Assembly: GCA_964498605.1 (NCBI GenBank)
Contig: CAZCHK010000006.1
Span: 1-60,006, forward strand
Source of the DNA: JBGQAS01 sp964498605
GTDB lineage: Bacteria; Chloroflexota; Anaerolineae; Anaerolineales; Anaerolineaceae
Reading direction: 5' to 3'
DNA length: 60,006 bases
The notes beneath the pieces were generated by a model. The model had not been told where the DNA came from and did not search any database. It worked only from the letters and a program-made list of their open reading frames with translations. Below, piece by piece: positions 34,638 through 42,771 of the stretch. The first letter of the stretch is position 1, and each line of letters opens with the position of its first letter. The position numbers and the translations under genes are program-made.

Positions 34638-35287
34638 ATAAAATCACGTAAATTGTGCTCAACCGCGTAAGCAGCTGCTTCTGCCCTGTTGCTTACGCCA
34701 AGCTTTGACAAAATACTGCTGACATAATTTCTGACCGTACCTTCGCCAAGGTAAAGTGTACGGGCAATCTCACGATTTGTTTTGCCTTCGGATACCAGCA
34801 AAAGCACATGTCGCTCTTGCTGACTAAGATCAGCGAACGCTGATGCCTCCTCCTCTTTTACCGCTCTTCGCACTTCTTGAAAGACACGCTGCGTCACTGC
34901 AGGATCAAGCAAAGCCTCTCCTTTTCCGACCGATTCAATTGCCTTGATCAGGTCTTCGCCTCCGATTTGCTTCAACACATAGCCAGACGCTCCAGCTCGA
35001 ATCGCTGAAAATAACATCTCATCTTCTGCATACGAAGTCAACATGATTACTTTGATTCCCTGATAATTGGCTGTGATCTGCTCGCAAGCTTCTATTCCTG
35101 ACATGCCAGGCAACCGAATGTCCATCAGCACAACATCGGGTTTCATGCGAGAAGTCAGCTCTAATGCATCTCTGGCATTGCTTGCTTCTCCAACGATCTC
35201 GAATTGTGTGTGCCTCTCCAGTAATGATTTAAGTCCTAAACGGACTACTTCGTGGTCATCCACGATAATCAAGCGGTATCTTGCCAT
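34634..35287 (-). CDS. NarL/LuxR-family response regulator (orphan)
   Basis: This 217-residue transcription factor has an N-terminal receiver domain with acidic pocket (IIVDDHE), phospho-acceptor Asp in VVLMDIRLPG, and switch residues in MLTSYA and YVLKQIG. The C-terminal LuxR helix-turn-helix has the usual EGKTNREIARTL and VRNYVSSILSKLGV. The ATG at 35287 has AAGGATC upstream. An extended -10 element lies about 30 bases before it. No histidine kinase is adjacent. Confidence 0.92.
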   Translation of the reverse strand: MARYRLIIVDDHEVVRLGLKSLLERHTQFEIVGEASNARDALELTSRMKPDVVLMDIRLPGMSGIEACEQITANYQGIKVIMLTSYAEDEMLFSAIRAGASGYVLKQIGGEDLIKAIESVGKGEALLDPAVTQRVFQEVRRAVKEEEASAFADLSQQERHVLLLVSEGKTNREIARTLYLGEGTVRNYVSSILSKLGVSNRAEAAAYAVEHNLRDFI

Positions 35288-35317
35288 AATGATCCTTGGG
35301 AAATTAATCTTGTATCC

Positions 35318-35326
35318 ATTATAACA
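35318..35326 (-). promoter_or_regulatory. Extended -10 promoter element of the LuxR-type regulator
   Basis: On the minus strand TGTTATAAT is an exact extended -10 sequence (TG-n-TATAAT), about 30 bases upstream of the regulator start. No good -35 element is present, as is common for extended -10 promoters. Confidence 0.55.
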
Positions 35327-35392
35327 ACATCGAACCATAATTCCGGATATGGTAAACTAGATTTGATACCAATATTATCCACGCGGTTCCTG

Positions 35393-35761
35393 ATGATAAA
35401 AACAAATCTTCAAAATCTAACCAATCCACTGAGCAACTTCCTTTCATTAAAGGTATGCGATTCATTTTCCTCAAAATTTTTTGGTCTGATGGGCAAGCCA
35501 AAAATGGGTGAAGATGAAGGCCTGCTCTTCATCAACAAAAAAGAATCGATCATGGAATCCAGCATACACATGTTCTTTATGAGATTTGACATTGCGGTTA
35601 TTTGGATTAATAAAGAAAATCGAGTCGTTGACAAAGCAATCGCAAAACGCTGGCACCCGTATTACGCTCCAAAAAAACCCTCCCTATGCTTGATCGAGAC
35701 ACATGTACACAGGTATAAAGATTTTCAAATAGATGATCTTCTGGAAATTCAAAGTGCATAA
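35393..35761 (+). CDS. DUF192 family protein
   Basis: This 122-residue protein matches the DUF192 beta-barrel family. Signatures are FGLMGKPKMGEDEGLLF, the MFFMRFDIAVIWIN strand pair (family pattern of a Met-rich segment followed by D-I/V-x-F/W-I), and a downstream Val-Val-Asp-Lys turn. Unlike many family members it has no signal peptide, so it would be cytoplasmic. The function of the family is unknown. The ATG at 35393 is chosen by the domain boundary; there is no clear ribosome-binding site. It overlaps the next gene by 29 bases. Confidence 0.78.
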   Translation: MIKTNLQNLTNPLSNFLSLKVCDSFSSKFFGLMGKPKMGEDEGLLFINKKESIMESSIHMFFMRFDIAVIWINKENRVVDKAIAKRWHPYYAPKKPSLCLIETHVHRYKDFQIDDLLEIQSA

Positions 35762-37133
35762 AATCCTCTTAAGCCTACTTCTTTTTCCAGTCTTGTTTTT
35801 CGCTACCTGCCCTGTTAACGCTCAAGAAGGCGAACTACCCACTTATGTAGTACAAACGGGAGATAACTTATCCAGCATTGCTGCAAAATTTGGAGTCACT
35901 CAGCAGGAACTGATAAATGTCAACGAGCTGATCAACCCAGACATAATCTCAGCCGGCCAAATCCTGAAAATTCCTGGACTAGAAGGTATTCATGGAGTGC
36001 TTACAGCCTACACGGCAGACATCGGAGAAGATATTCATTATCTTACCCAGTACTTCCAAATAGAACCCGAGACATTTATTCGATTGAACCGGCTTTCATC
36101 CGCAAGTGAAATCTACGCTGGGTCCACGTTAATCGTCCCGATATCAGAAGCAGCGAGCGATGGAAGAAGGCTGCATAACATTTTTGATAATAATCTGTTA
36201 CAGATTTCCGCGGTATATGGCGAAAATCCCTGGAAAATTAAACTGCAGCAGCAAGAGTACGACAGCAGGTATTTCGTGTTTAAGAATATGCCGTTGTTAA
36301 CTTTTGTCGGGATGTTCACGAATACCTTCACGGATGAAGCTCCGCATCAAATTTCTGTCAATCCTTTACCCTTGATACAGGGATCAACAGTGGTTGTAAG
36401 AATCTCTGCTGGTCAACCCGTAGACATTTCAGGCACTCTGGGAAGTGCCATATTGCATTTTTTCCCGCTGTCACCTGATGAATACATCGCTCTGCATGGA
36501 ATCTCCGCCATCGCAGAAACAGGATTACTACCATTGGAGATCAAGATTTCTTCAGAGAAGAACAGCGCAAATCTCACACAAAATCTTTTGCTTCTGCCCA
36601 TGAATTTTTTTACTGAAACTCTTCAGGTCGATCCAATCACCATTGACCCCGCGGTTGTGAAACCTGAAGAGGAGCTAATCCGCTCCATAATTGGGAAAGT
36701 TACTGATCAAAAATATTGGAGCAATTTATGGGTTTATCCGACTCTTGAACCTGATTGCATTTATTCGAAATATGGTAATCGTAGAACATATAATGGAAGC
36801 GATTACGCCAGCTTTCACGCAGGTGTAGATTACAGCACCTGTTATGTTGACTCTTTGGATATTTATGCTGCAGCGGATGGAAAAGTAGTGTTTACAGACT
36901 TACTCACTGTACGAGGATACTCAACATTCATTGATCACGGATGGGGTGTTTATTCCGGATATTTTCACCAAGCAGAAATCTATATCGAAGAAGGAGATCT
37001 TGTTTCGGCCGGTCAACTCATAGGGAAAATTGGAGATACCGGCCGCGTTACAGGGCCACACCTTCACTTTGAAGTGTGGGTGAATGGAGCTCAAGTGAAT
37101 CCCGTTGATTGGCTAACAAAAATTTATCCGTAA
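35733..37133 (+). CDS. LysM and M23 peptidase cell-wall hydrolase
   Basis: This 466-residue exported protein has a signal peptide ending near residue 30 (VNAQ). A LysM domain follows (about 37-82, YVVQTGDNLSSIAAKFGV), then a second, degenerate LysM-like stretch (about 90-135). A beta-rich middle region leads to a C-terminal M23 (LytM) domain. The zinc ligands are in HAGVDYS and HLHFEVW, with a further FHQ. It should bind peptidoglycan or polysaccharide and cut peptide cross-links, or act as an activator. It is co-transcribed with the DUF192 gene. Confidence 0.9.
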   Translation: MIFWKFKVHKILLSLLLFPVLFFATCPVNAQEGELPTYVVQTGDNLSSIAAKFGVTQQELINVNELINPDIISAGQILKIPGLEGIHGVLTAYTADIGEDIHYLTQYFQIEPETFIRLNRLSSASEIYAGSTLIVPISEAASDGRRLHNIFDNNLLQISAVYGENPWKIKLQQQEYDSRYFVFKNMPLLTFVGMFTNTFTDEAPHQISVNPLPLIQGSTVVVRISAGQPVDISGTLGSAILHFFPLSPDEYIALHGISAIAETGLLPLEIKISSEKNSANLTQNLLLLPMNFFTETLQVDPITIDPAVVKPEEELIRSIIGKVTDQKYWSNLWVYPTLEPDCIYSKYGNRRTYNGSDYASFHAGVDYSTCYVDSLDIYAAADGKVVFTDLLTVRGYSTFIDHGWGVYSGYFHQAEIYIEEGDLVSAGQLIGKIGDTGRVTGPHLHFEVWVNGAQVNPVDWLTKIYP

Positions 37134-37165
37134 GGTATAATATACGCCGGTTTCTTTCACAAATT

Positions 37166-38731
37166 ATGGATCACTTAGACGAAAAATCAAAAAAATACTG
37201 GGAAGACTTTTCCACCACTCCGGAGGACATAGAGTATCTGTACAATCAGCTGTTAGAATTGGAGGTACCCCAGACCTCATGCGAGCTGACTTCAACCTTA
37301 ATCTCTCATCGACTTGATTTGCTCGAGACAGCAAAAAAACAATTGAATCCTGATTGCGTGAGGTATTTACCACAGGAGACTTATAAGGTCGGTCAAACGC
37401 TTCTTTTCGAAAATCTGGACAACACTACAGGCATAGTTGTCACAGTACGCAAAGGAAACAACCCCCAGTATTCAGATTTTGATGTGCTTGAAGTCGAAAT
37501 TGGAAACAGGAAACGCATGTTCGCTGCTCGATTATCTGATCATGCTCTGAATAATCCAAAAATCCAGACAGCTGCAAGCCAAGCAAGTATTTATGAAGAA
37601 GTAGTTACGATGTTTGGTCAAAACATTCAAAGGGAACTTCTTAAATTACTTAACGAAAATGAGGACCTGGTTCTTATCGCCGGCAAATGGTTTCCCAGAT
37701 CGCTTCTGGTGCATGTAAACGCCGGGCACCTCAACCTTGCGGAAGCTTTGCTCGAAGAGGCGAACGGCGGTCCGCTATCAACAAAAATGATCATCGATCA
37801 GGTGGAACTCCCAAAAGACGTCAATGCGAAGCTAATTGATTTTTCGATCGATCTGGCTTTACAAGAAGATGGCCGATTTGATGAGGTAGGTGCAATTGGG
37901 CAAACCCTGTGGTACCTCAGGCGGCTTGAACCACCGGAGGTACTGAATCGTCCAAAATTCCTGGATTACGAGAATAAAGCGATTGATGATCCCAGTGTAA
38001 CCAAAATTGTCAACAGCTTTGAAGGGAATCCCTGTGACGAATTCGAGCCTGGTGCTTTTGGGGACAACAATATCTCAGATACTTCAATCGCTTTAATCTT
38101 CCCGCACTGGCGCGCTGGTACTTTGCCGCTCACTAGTTCCCTGTCAGAATTGTTTCCCACCTCAGTGGAAACTCCACGGATTTTGTTAGAATTTATTGAC
38201 AGAGACACAGGCACCTCTTTTCCAGGTTGGGTTGTTCGACCGATGAAATATGTTTTTGGCTTATCAGAGTGGTACCAGAAAAATGGACTCATTCCGGGTT
38301 CGATCATTCATCTTCATAAAACCCAGGATCCCAGAAGGATAATGATCTGGGTTGACAAGAAGAAACAGAATCGCGAATGGATCAAATCAGTCATAATTGG
38401 TTCAGACAATGAAGTTGTTTTTGCGATTTTAAAACAAGCGATCAATGCGTCTATCGATGAGCGGCTGGCGATTTTTATTCCTGAATATTCAGCCCTTGAC
38501 AATATCTGGAACGATCCGAACAGAAATCGGAACACTTTGGAGAAATTGGTTGTAAAGACGGTTCGAGAGCTCTCTAAGTTAAACCCTCAAGGACATGTTC
38601 ATGCCCAAGAATTATATGCAGTGATAAACATCCTGCGTCGTTGCGCCCCAAAACCTCTTGTCCAGGTGCTTTTAGGAAATGAAAGTATTTCACACGTCGG
38701 AGATCTTTATTTCAGGTTAGAGGACGCCTAG
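37166..38731 (+). CDS. Unknown 521-residue protein with possible winged-helix (HARE-HTH-like) segment
   Basis: I do not recognise the whole protein. Residues about 165-270 (FPRSLLVHVNAGHLNLAEAL onward, then GGPLSTKMIIDQVELP and ALQEDGRFDEVG) resemble a HARE-type winged helix as in RpoE/ASXL-like domains: an LAEALLE helix, a GGPLST turn and an EDGRFDEV end. The N-terminal 60 residues are acidic and helical. Membrane segments are absent, so it should be cytoplasmic. TATAAT at 37136-37141 may be its -10 element. The ATG at 37166 is chosen because the earlier in-frame start would overlap the peptidase gene. A 143-residue unknown protein follows 27 bases later. Confidence 0.7.
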   Translation: MDHLDEKSKKYWEDFSTTPEDIEYLYNQLLELEVPQTSCELTSTLISHRLDLLETAKKQLNPDCVRYLPQETYKVGQTLLFENLDNTTGIVVTVRKGNNPQYSDFDVLEVEIGNRKRMFAARLSDHALNNPKIQTAASQASIYEEVVTMFGQNIQRELLKLLNENEDLVLIAGKWFPRSLLVHVNAGHLNLAEALLEEANGGPLSTKMIIDQVELPKDVNAKLIDFSIDLALQEDGRFDEVGAIGQTLWYLRRLEPPEVLNRPKFLDYENKAIDDPSVTKIVNSFEGNPCDEFEPGAFGDNNISDTSIALIFPHWRAGTLPLTSSLSELFPTSVETPRILLEFIDRDTGTSFPGWVVRPMKYVFGLSEWYQKNGLIPGSIIHLHKTQDPRRIMIWVDKKKQNREWIKSVIIGSDNEVVFAILKQAINASIDERLAIFIPEYSALDNIWNDPNRNRNTLEKLVVKTVRELSKLNPQGHVHAQELYAVINILRRCAPKPLVQVLLGNESISHVGDLYFRLEDA

Positions 38732-38758
38732 CAGAAAAGGTAAAGGTGCAGTAAATCA

Positions 38759-39190
38759 ATGCAAAGTATCTCGCGTTCTAGTCTAATAAAACCTACAGCT
38801 GACACACCCTTTTCCATAGATTTTGACTGGTGGGAAAGGCAAAACCTGAACTGGAAGGTTTTATTGCGCAATCACCTGTGCGAAGAGCATCGAAAAGCGT
38901 TTTCTGAAACGATTGATGATTCATTTGTTGATTGGGTCGACCCAACAACTGCAGAAATTTCCATCGTTGATGGGATTCAACAAGCTTTGATGACTCACTG
39001 CTCAAAACAACCTGGTTTTCTCAAAGACATGCCCATCGTAGACTCGTTGTTTTTTACATTGCTCATTCACGGAAATCAGCCCTTATCTGCAAATCAAATG
39101 GCAGATATAATTGGAATTCCCGCGGTTCGAATATTACAGGTCGTTGGGGGAAATGCAGTTCAAAAGGGTATTCGTCCCCATCGGGATTAA
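38759..39190 (+). CDS. Unknown 143-residue protein, possible helix-turn-helix C-terminus
   Basis: I do not recognise this protein. The N-terminal half has an aromatic, charged stretch (DFDWWERQNLNWKVLL) and an acidic WVDPTTAEI segment. The C-terminal LSANQMADIIGIPAVRILQVVG reads like a helix-turn-helix with a two-helix turn at GIP. It follows the 521-residue protein by 27 bases on the same strand and probably works with it. AAAGGTG upstream is a fair ribosome-binding site. Codon use is like that of the neighbours. Confidence 0.7.
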   Translation: MQSISRSSLIKPTADTPFSIDFDWWERQNLNWKVLLRNHLCEEHRKAFSETIDDSFVDWVDPTTAEISIVDGIQQALMTHCSKQPGFLKDMPIVDSLFFTLLIHGNQPLSANQMADIIGIPAVRILQVVGGNAVQKGIRPHRD

Positions 39191-39196
39191 GAACCT

Positions 39197-39269
39197 GCCC
39201 CTGTGGCTCAATGGATAGAGCACCGGACTTCTAATCCGATGGTTGTGAGTTCGAGTCTCACCAGGGGCG
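39197..39269 (+). tRNA. tRNA-Arg (anticodon TCT)
   Basis: The acceptor arms GCCCCTG (39197-39203) and CAGGGGC (39262-39268) pair perfectly, with discriminator G at 39269. The D stem GCTC/GAGC, the anticodon loop CTTCTAA with TCT at 39230-39232, and a TTCGAGT T-loop are all present. The first anticodon-stem pair is a C-A mismatch. The 3' CCA is not encoded. Confidence 0.96.
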
Positions 39270-39275
39270 CTAATT

Positions 39276-39305
39276 TTGATACTACAATGACATCGATCGT
39301 AAAAT
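39276..39305 (+). promoter_or_regulatory. Promoter of the receiver/MogA pair
   Basis: TTGATA (39276-39281) and TAAAAT (39300-39305) are 18 bases apart. The predicted start near 39312 would place a perfect palindrome in the leader just before the receiver gene. Confidence 0.5.
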
Positions 39306-39335
39306 ACATTGCGAATTAATTGAAAATTTGAATGA

Positions 39336-39354
39336 AACAATAATCATTATTGTT
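39336..39354. promoter_or_regulatory. Perfect inverted repeat directly before the receiver-gene start codon
   Basis: AACAATAAT-C-ATTATTGTT is a 9+1+9 perfect inverted repeat. It ends on the base before the ATG at 39355 and occupies the place where a ribosome-binding site would be. It could be an operator. The one-base spacer makes a tight RNA hairpin unlikely without losing some pairs. Confidence 0.5.
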
Positions 39355-39717
39355 ATGAACATATTAATCGTCGATGATGACAAGACAATGACTTTTCTAC
39401 TTTCAAAGCTACTGCAACTGGAGAAAATCAAAAGTACAATTTTCAGCGGTAGCTCTATCGAAGATTTAATAGAAATCATAATATCAAATGAATATGACCT
39501 GGTATTAATGGATATTTACTTAGACAAATTCAATGGATTATCTGCCTTGAAGGCTATTCGTGGCAGGGAGAAATTAAACCAGATTGTTCTCATGACATCA
39601 GGAATGGATAAGAGATCTGAATGCATATCTGCGGGAGCGGATGAGTTCTTACAAAAACCTTTTATGCCTGAAGAGATGCTGAGTCAGATTCGCCGGCTTG
39701 TTGGGGAATGTCCATGA
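39355..39717 (+). CDS. Single-domain response regulator (CheY-like receiver)
   Basis: This 120-residue protein is a receiver domain only. The acidic pair is in ILIVDDDKT, the phospho-acceptor Asp in LVLMDIYLDK, and the switch Ser and Lys in VLMTSGMD and FLQKPF. It lacks an output domain, so it must act through a partner protein or phosphorelay. The ATG at 39355 is preceded by an inverted repeat and not by a ribosome-binding site. It overlaps the MoaB/MogA-like gene by four bases. No kinase is nearby. Confidence 0.9.
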   Translation: MNILIVDDDKTMTFLLSKLLQLEKIKSTIFSGSSIEDLIEIIISNEYDLVLMDIYLDKFNGLSALKAIRGREKLNQIVLMTSGMDKRSECISAGADEFLQKPFMPEEMLSQIRRLVGECP

Positions 39718-40211
39718 TCAATGTAGCAATTCTGACAATTTCCGATAGGTGTTCAAAAGGCGAACGAACAGATTCCAGCGGTCCAGCATTGCAGGATTTT
39801 TGCGGAAATCTTGGATGGGTTGTTAAAGCACAGGAAATTTTACCTGACGACGAGGCGCGAATTACAGCAAGATTATCGGATTGGTGTGATGAAAACGCGA
39901 TCGATTTAATCCTTACTACTGGCGGAACGGGATTCTCTCATCGCGATATCACTCCAGAAGCTACTTTGAAAGTTATCAGGCGGCCAGCTCCTGGTATTAT
40001 GGAACACATTCGCCGTCAAAGTATTGAGGTGAATAAACATGCCATTCTGTCAAGAGGCTTGGCTGGAATACGTGGATCCACGTTGATCATCAATCTTCCC
40101 GGAAGTGAGTCTGCAGCTTTGGAATGCATCAGATATGTTTATGACGTGATACCCCACGCCTGCGAGCTGCTAAAAAATGATAAGGACTCGGAAAAGAACC
40201 ATAAATTGTAA
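39714..40211 (+). CDS. MoaB/MogA family molybdenum cofactor protein
   Basis: This 165-residue protein adenylates molybdopterin ahead of molybdenum insertion (MogA), or is the MoaB relative. The N-terminal VAILTISDRCSKGERTDSSGP, the central LILTTGGTGFSHRDITPEAT, and GSTLIINLPGS are the conserved blocks. The ATG at 39714 overlaps the receiver stop as ATGA; an ATG two codons earlier is possible. Along with the MocA-like gene near 16.8 kb it would serve the molybdenum hydroxylase of this genome. Confidence 0.93.
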   Translation: MINVAILTISDRCSKGERTDSSGPALQDFCGNLGWVVKAQEILPDDEARITARLSDWCDENAIDLILTTGGTGFSHRDITPEATLKVIRRPAPGIMEHIRRQSIEVNKHAILSRGLAGIRGSTLIINLPGSESAALECIRYVYDVIPHACELLKNDKDSEKNHKL

Positions 40212-40222
40212 TGATTTCGTAA

Positions 40223-40250
40223 TTGATTTTTCGATATATTGTTGTAGAAT
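40223..40250 (+). promoter_or_regulatory. Promoter of the small membrane protein
   Basis: TTGATT (40223-40228) and TAGAAT (40245-40250) are 16 bases apart. The first lies 11 bases after the MogA-family stop and the second 28 bases before the next start codon. Confidence 0.5.
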
Positions 40251-40278
40251 ATATGCAACTAAAAAACTGGAGGTTAAG

Positions 40279-40491
40279 ATGCGTCGTTTGAAAATGCTAC
40301 GGTATACATTGATAGTACTGACTCTTTTGACAATCGTGGGAATCTTTTTGTTGTTCTTCCTCCCGCTGAGAACAGCCCCCAACGCTTTAATGGCCGTGTT
40401 ATCACAAACATGGTATATATACTTGATTGTGATTGCCGCTGCGCTGGTTATTTATTTGATTATTTGGCTTCTATTTGGAAAAAAGAAATAA
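40279..40491 (+). CDS. Small two-helix membrane protein, unknown
   Basis: This 70-residue protein has a basic N-terminus (MRRLKMLR) and two hydrophobic segments (about 9-30 and 44-65). The tail GKKK is probably cytoplasmic. The ribosome-binding site TGGAGG lies seven bases before the ATG, and a promoter-like pair lies upstream. This indicates a real gene despite its size. No family is recognised. A perfect hairpin follows about 25 bases after its stop. Confidence 0.75.
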   Translation: MRRLKMLRYTLIVLTLLTIVGIFLLFFLPLRTAPNALMAVLSQTWYIYLIVIAAALVIYLIIWLLFGKKK

Positions 40492-40515
40492 TTAACCGTG
40501 ACACTTACTTAAATG

Positions 40516-40556
40516 AATGAAAGAAGCTGCTCTATTTTAAAGCAGCTTCTTTCATT
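40516..40556. terminator. Long hairpin between convergent genes (bidirectional terminator candidate)
   Basis: Bases 40516-40531 and 40541-40556 are perfect 16-base complementary arms with a nine-base AT-rich loop. The right arm lies within the last eight codons of the convergent DUF58 gene. The T-tracts on each side are short, so termination efficiency is uncertain. Confidence 0.65.
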
Positions 40557-41806
40557 TCCAGTACTTGTAATAGGTTGTCGTGGTTTCTGATGATTACATG
40601 CCGCAAGGTGCTGGTTACTTTTTCATCCACGTCTTTGGTTTTTTGTCTCGCAAATGAATCACCATCAACCAATACTACCAATGCATTCGCTCCGCGCCTA
40701 ACCAAAGACTCGTATGCCGATGTCGTACCCGGAGAATCATCCGCAGTGATGATAACAACTGTACTGTGGTTTTGAATCGCGGACAATTGTGATTCGATAA
40801 CAGCTTGAATTGGAAGTTCTCCCGTGCAGCTGGCTAAGGCAAGGCTTTCCATGATCTTTCCCAACTGGCGCTGTCCCCGTTCTGGGCTTAGAAACTGGCA
40901 TATTTCATCATTAATAAAAAAACCTACACTCTGTCCTTGTTGGAGATAATAATCAGCGATGGATGCCGCGATACTCACACAATACTCGAAACTATCTTCT
41001 GGTAAGGAAAAATCATACACTTTTGTCCGATTCCCATGGCGGTCAATTTCAGGTATTTTCAACTCGGAATTGCTCTCAAAATGATTCCCCTTATTACCAT
41101 CTAAAAAAATCCATACCGTTGACTTGGGATCCTGATCGAATTCTTTGGAAATTAATTTTCCATACTTTGCAGTGGATCTCCAGTGAATTCGAGTCAGTGA
41201 GTCTCCTTGTTTATAGTCACGAATACTTGAAAAATGAGGAGTTTGATCCCTGGAATTGGATTGTACAGCTTTCCCGCCACTAAACTGCCCTGAAGGATTA
41301 TAAAACCGTGAAATTTTAATTTTATATGGGTATATGACAATACTATTTTCAGCTTTAATGGTCTTTTCAGAGGTAAATAATCCCAAAGGGTCACATGAAG
41401 ATATTTTTATCGGTCCCAGATGGAAAAATCCTCGTTTAACAAGAACAAACATCGAAGTAAATACCCTTTGACTTTTCGGTGGCAGAAACGTAATTACTCT
41501 AGAAGATCTTGTTCCTGGTAAACCAGAGTGGTCCTCTAATTCTATCCAAAGCTTAGGAAAGCTGGAGTAGTTAAAGATCTCTACTCGCTCGCGAAAGACA
41601 GTTCCAACCTGTCTGATTCGATGAAATGGATATCTCTTCACTGCAACGCCTTGCAGTGAAAAACGAACTGTTACAAAACACACGATGAGAAAACAACACA
41701 GGCCGAAAAATAATCTTTGGAGAAGTATTTCATGCGAAATCCACGCGCTCCCTCCTGTTGCCGCAAGTATGCACAAAAACATCCAAAAATTCTTATTGGG
41801 CTTCAT
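40532..41806 (-). CDS. DUF58 domain protein
   Basis: This 424-residue protein has two N-terminal membrane helices (about 8-50) and a cytoplasmic DUF58 region. The signature is IRDYKQGDSLTRIHWRSTAK. A following segment WIFLDGNKGN resembles the start of a von Willebrand A-like fold. DUF58 proteins are regularly encoded with MoxR ATPases, as here with a four-base overlap, and are thought to be their substrates or effectors. The last codons are part of a perfect hairpin shared with the intergenic region. Confidence 0.9.
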   Translation of the reverse strand: MKPNKNFWMFLCILAATGGSAWISHEILLQRLFFGLCCFLIVCFVTVRFSLQGVAVKRYPFHRIRQVGTVFRERVEIFNYSSFPKLWIELEDHSGLPGTRSSRVITFLPPKSQRVFTSMFVLVKRGFFHLGPIKISSCDPLGLFTSEKTIKAENSIVIYPYKIKISRFYNPSGQFSGGKAVQSNSRDQTPHFSSIRDYKQGDSLTRIHWRSTAKYGKLISKEFDQDPKSTVWIFLDGNKGNHFESNSELKIPEIDRHGNRTKVYDFSLPEDSFEYCVSIAASIADYYLQQGQSVGFFINDEICQFLSPERGQRQLGKIMESLALASCTGELPIQAVIESQLSAIQNHSTVVIITADDSPGTTSAYESLVRRGANALVVLVDGDSFARQKTKDVDEKVTSTLRHVIIRNHDNLLQVLEMKEAALK

Positions 41807-42771
41807 TGCTCTTCTCGAAAATTCCCTGGGGGAATAGGTGTCAATTCAACGATTTCATTGACTATATCTTCCGCCGTCCTTTCCTGTATCCTGGTTGATG
41901 GTTGAATGATCATCCTGTGAGGAAAAATGAAGCGCGCCAAATCTTTGATATCGTCAGGCAGTAAAAAATCGCGCTTGTTGATTGCCGCCAGCACCTGCCC
42001 TGATCGATACAAACCAAGACTTGCTCTCGGGCTAACGCCGAGATAAATGTCTACATGCTTTCGTGTCGCACTGCTCAGATCAGATATGTACCTTTTCACA
42101 GGATTTGCTATTCGAACACTTTTTATCGCTTCTTGGACAGCAATGATTTCCTGCTTGGTGCAAACAGGTGTCAAGCTTTCAATAGGGTGATTATATTGCT
42201 GGCTGTCCATTATTTTTACTTCATCGTGTGGTGAGGGATATCCCAACGCAACCCGAAGCAGAAACCTGTCCAATTGCGCTTCCGGTAATGGAAATGTGCC
42301 TTCGTACTCAATCGGATTTTGAGTTCCCATAACAAGAAAGGGAAGCTCCACTGTTCTTGTAATCCCATCCGTGGTTACCTGCTTTTCCTCCATAACTTCT
42401 AACAAAGCTGATTGGGTTTTTGGTGTCGCTCGATTGATCTCATCAGCCAAAACGATATTTGAAAAGATCGGCCCTGGGTTAAACTGGAACTTCTTTTTTA
42501 CTTGATCATATATTGACACACCCGTGACATCACTTGGAAGCATATCCGGTGTAAATTGTATGCGACTGAAGCTGCAGTTCAAGGACTTTGCCAGCGCCTT
42601 TGCTAACATTGTTTTTCCTGTGCCTGGCACATCTTCGATCAGCAAGTGTCCGTTGGCAAATAAGCAAACAACAACGTAAGTCAGAATGTCCCTTTTTCCA
42701 ATGATCACTTTTTCGAGATTTCGAACTAATCGTTCGGACAGATTATCAATCCGTAATTTTGAATTTTTCAT
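41803..42771 (-). CDS. MoxR family AAA+ ATPase
   Basis: This 322-residue AAA+ ATPase is a likely chaperone for assembly of a membrane or envelope complex. Walker A is EDVPGTGKT (about 46-54) and Walker B is VLADEINRA, followed by KTQSALLEVMEE, the MoxR signature. The C-terminal lid domain is present. It overlaps the upstream YfhO-like gene by 26 bases and the DUF58 gene by four, forming a three-gene unit. Confidence 0.94.
   Translation of the reverse strand: MKNSKLRIDNLSERLVRNLEKVIIGKRDILTYVVVCLFANGHLLIEDVPGTGKTMLAKALAKSLNCSFSRIQFTPDMLPSDVTGVSIYDQVKKKFQFNPGPIFSNIVLADEINRATPKTQSALLEVMEEKQVTTDGITRTVELPFLVMGTQNPIEYEGTFPLPEAQLDRFLLRVALGYPSPHDEVKIMDSQQYNHPIESLTPVCTKQEIIAVQEAIKSVRIANPVKRYISDLSSATRKHVDIYLGVSPRASLGLYRSGQVLAAINKRDFLLPDDIKDLARFIFPHRMIIQPSTRIQERTAEDIVNEIVELTPIPPGNFREEQ

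Noticed and set aside
39197..39269. tRNA-Arg as an attachment site of an integrated element
   Set aside because: There is no integrase, no repeated tRNA 3' fragment and no change in composition on either side.
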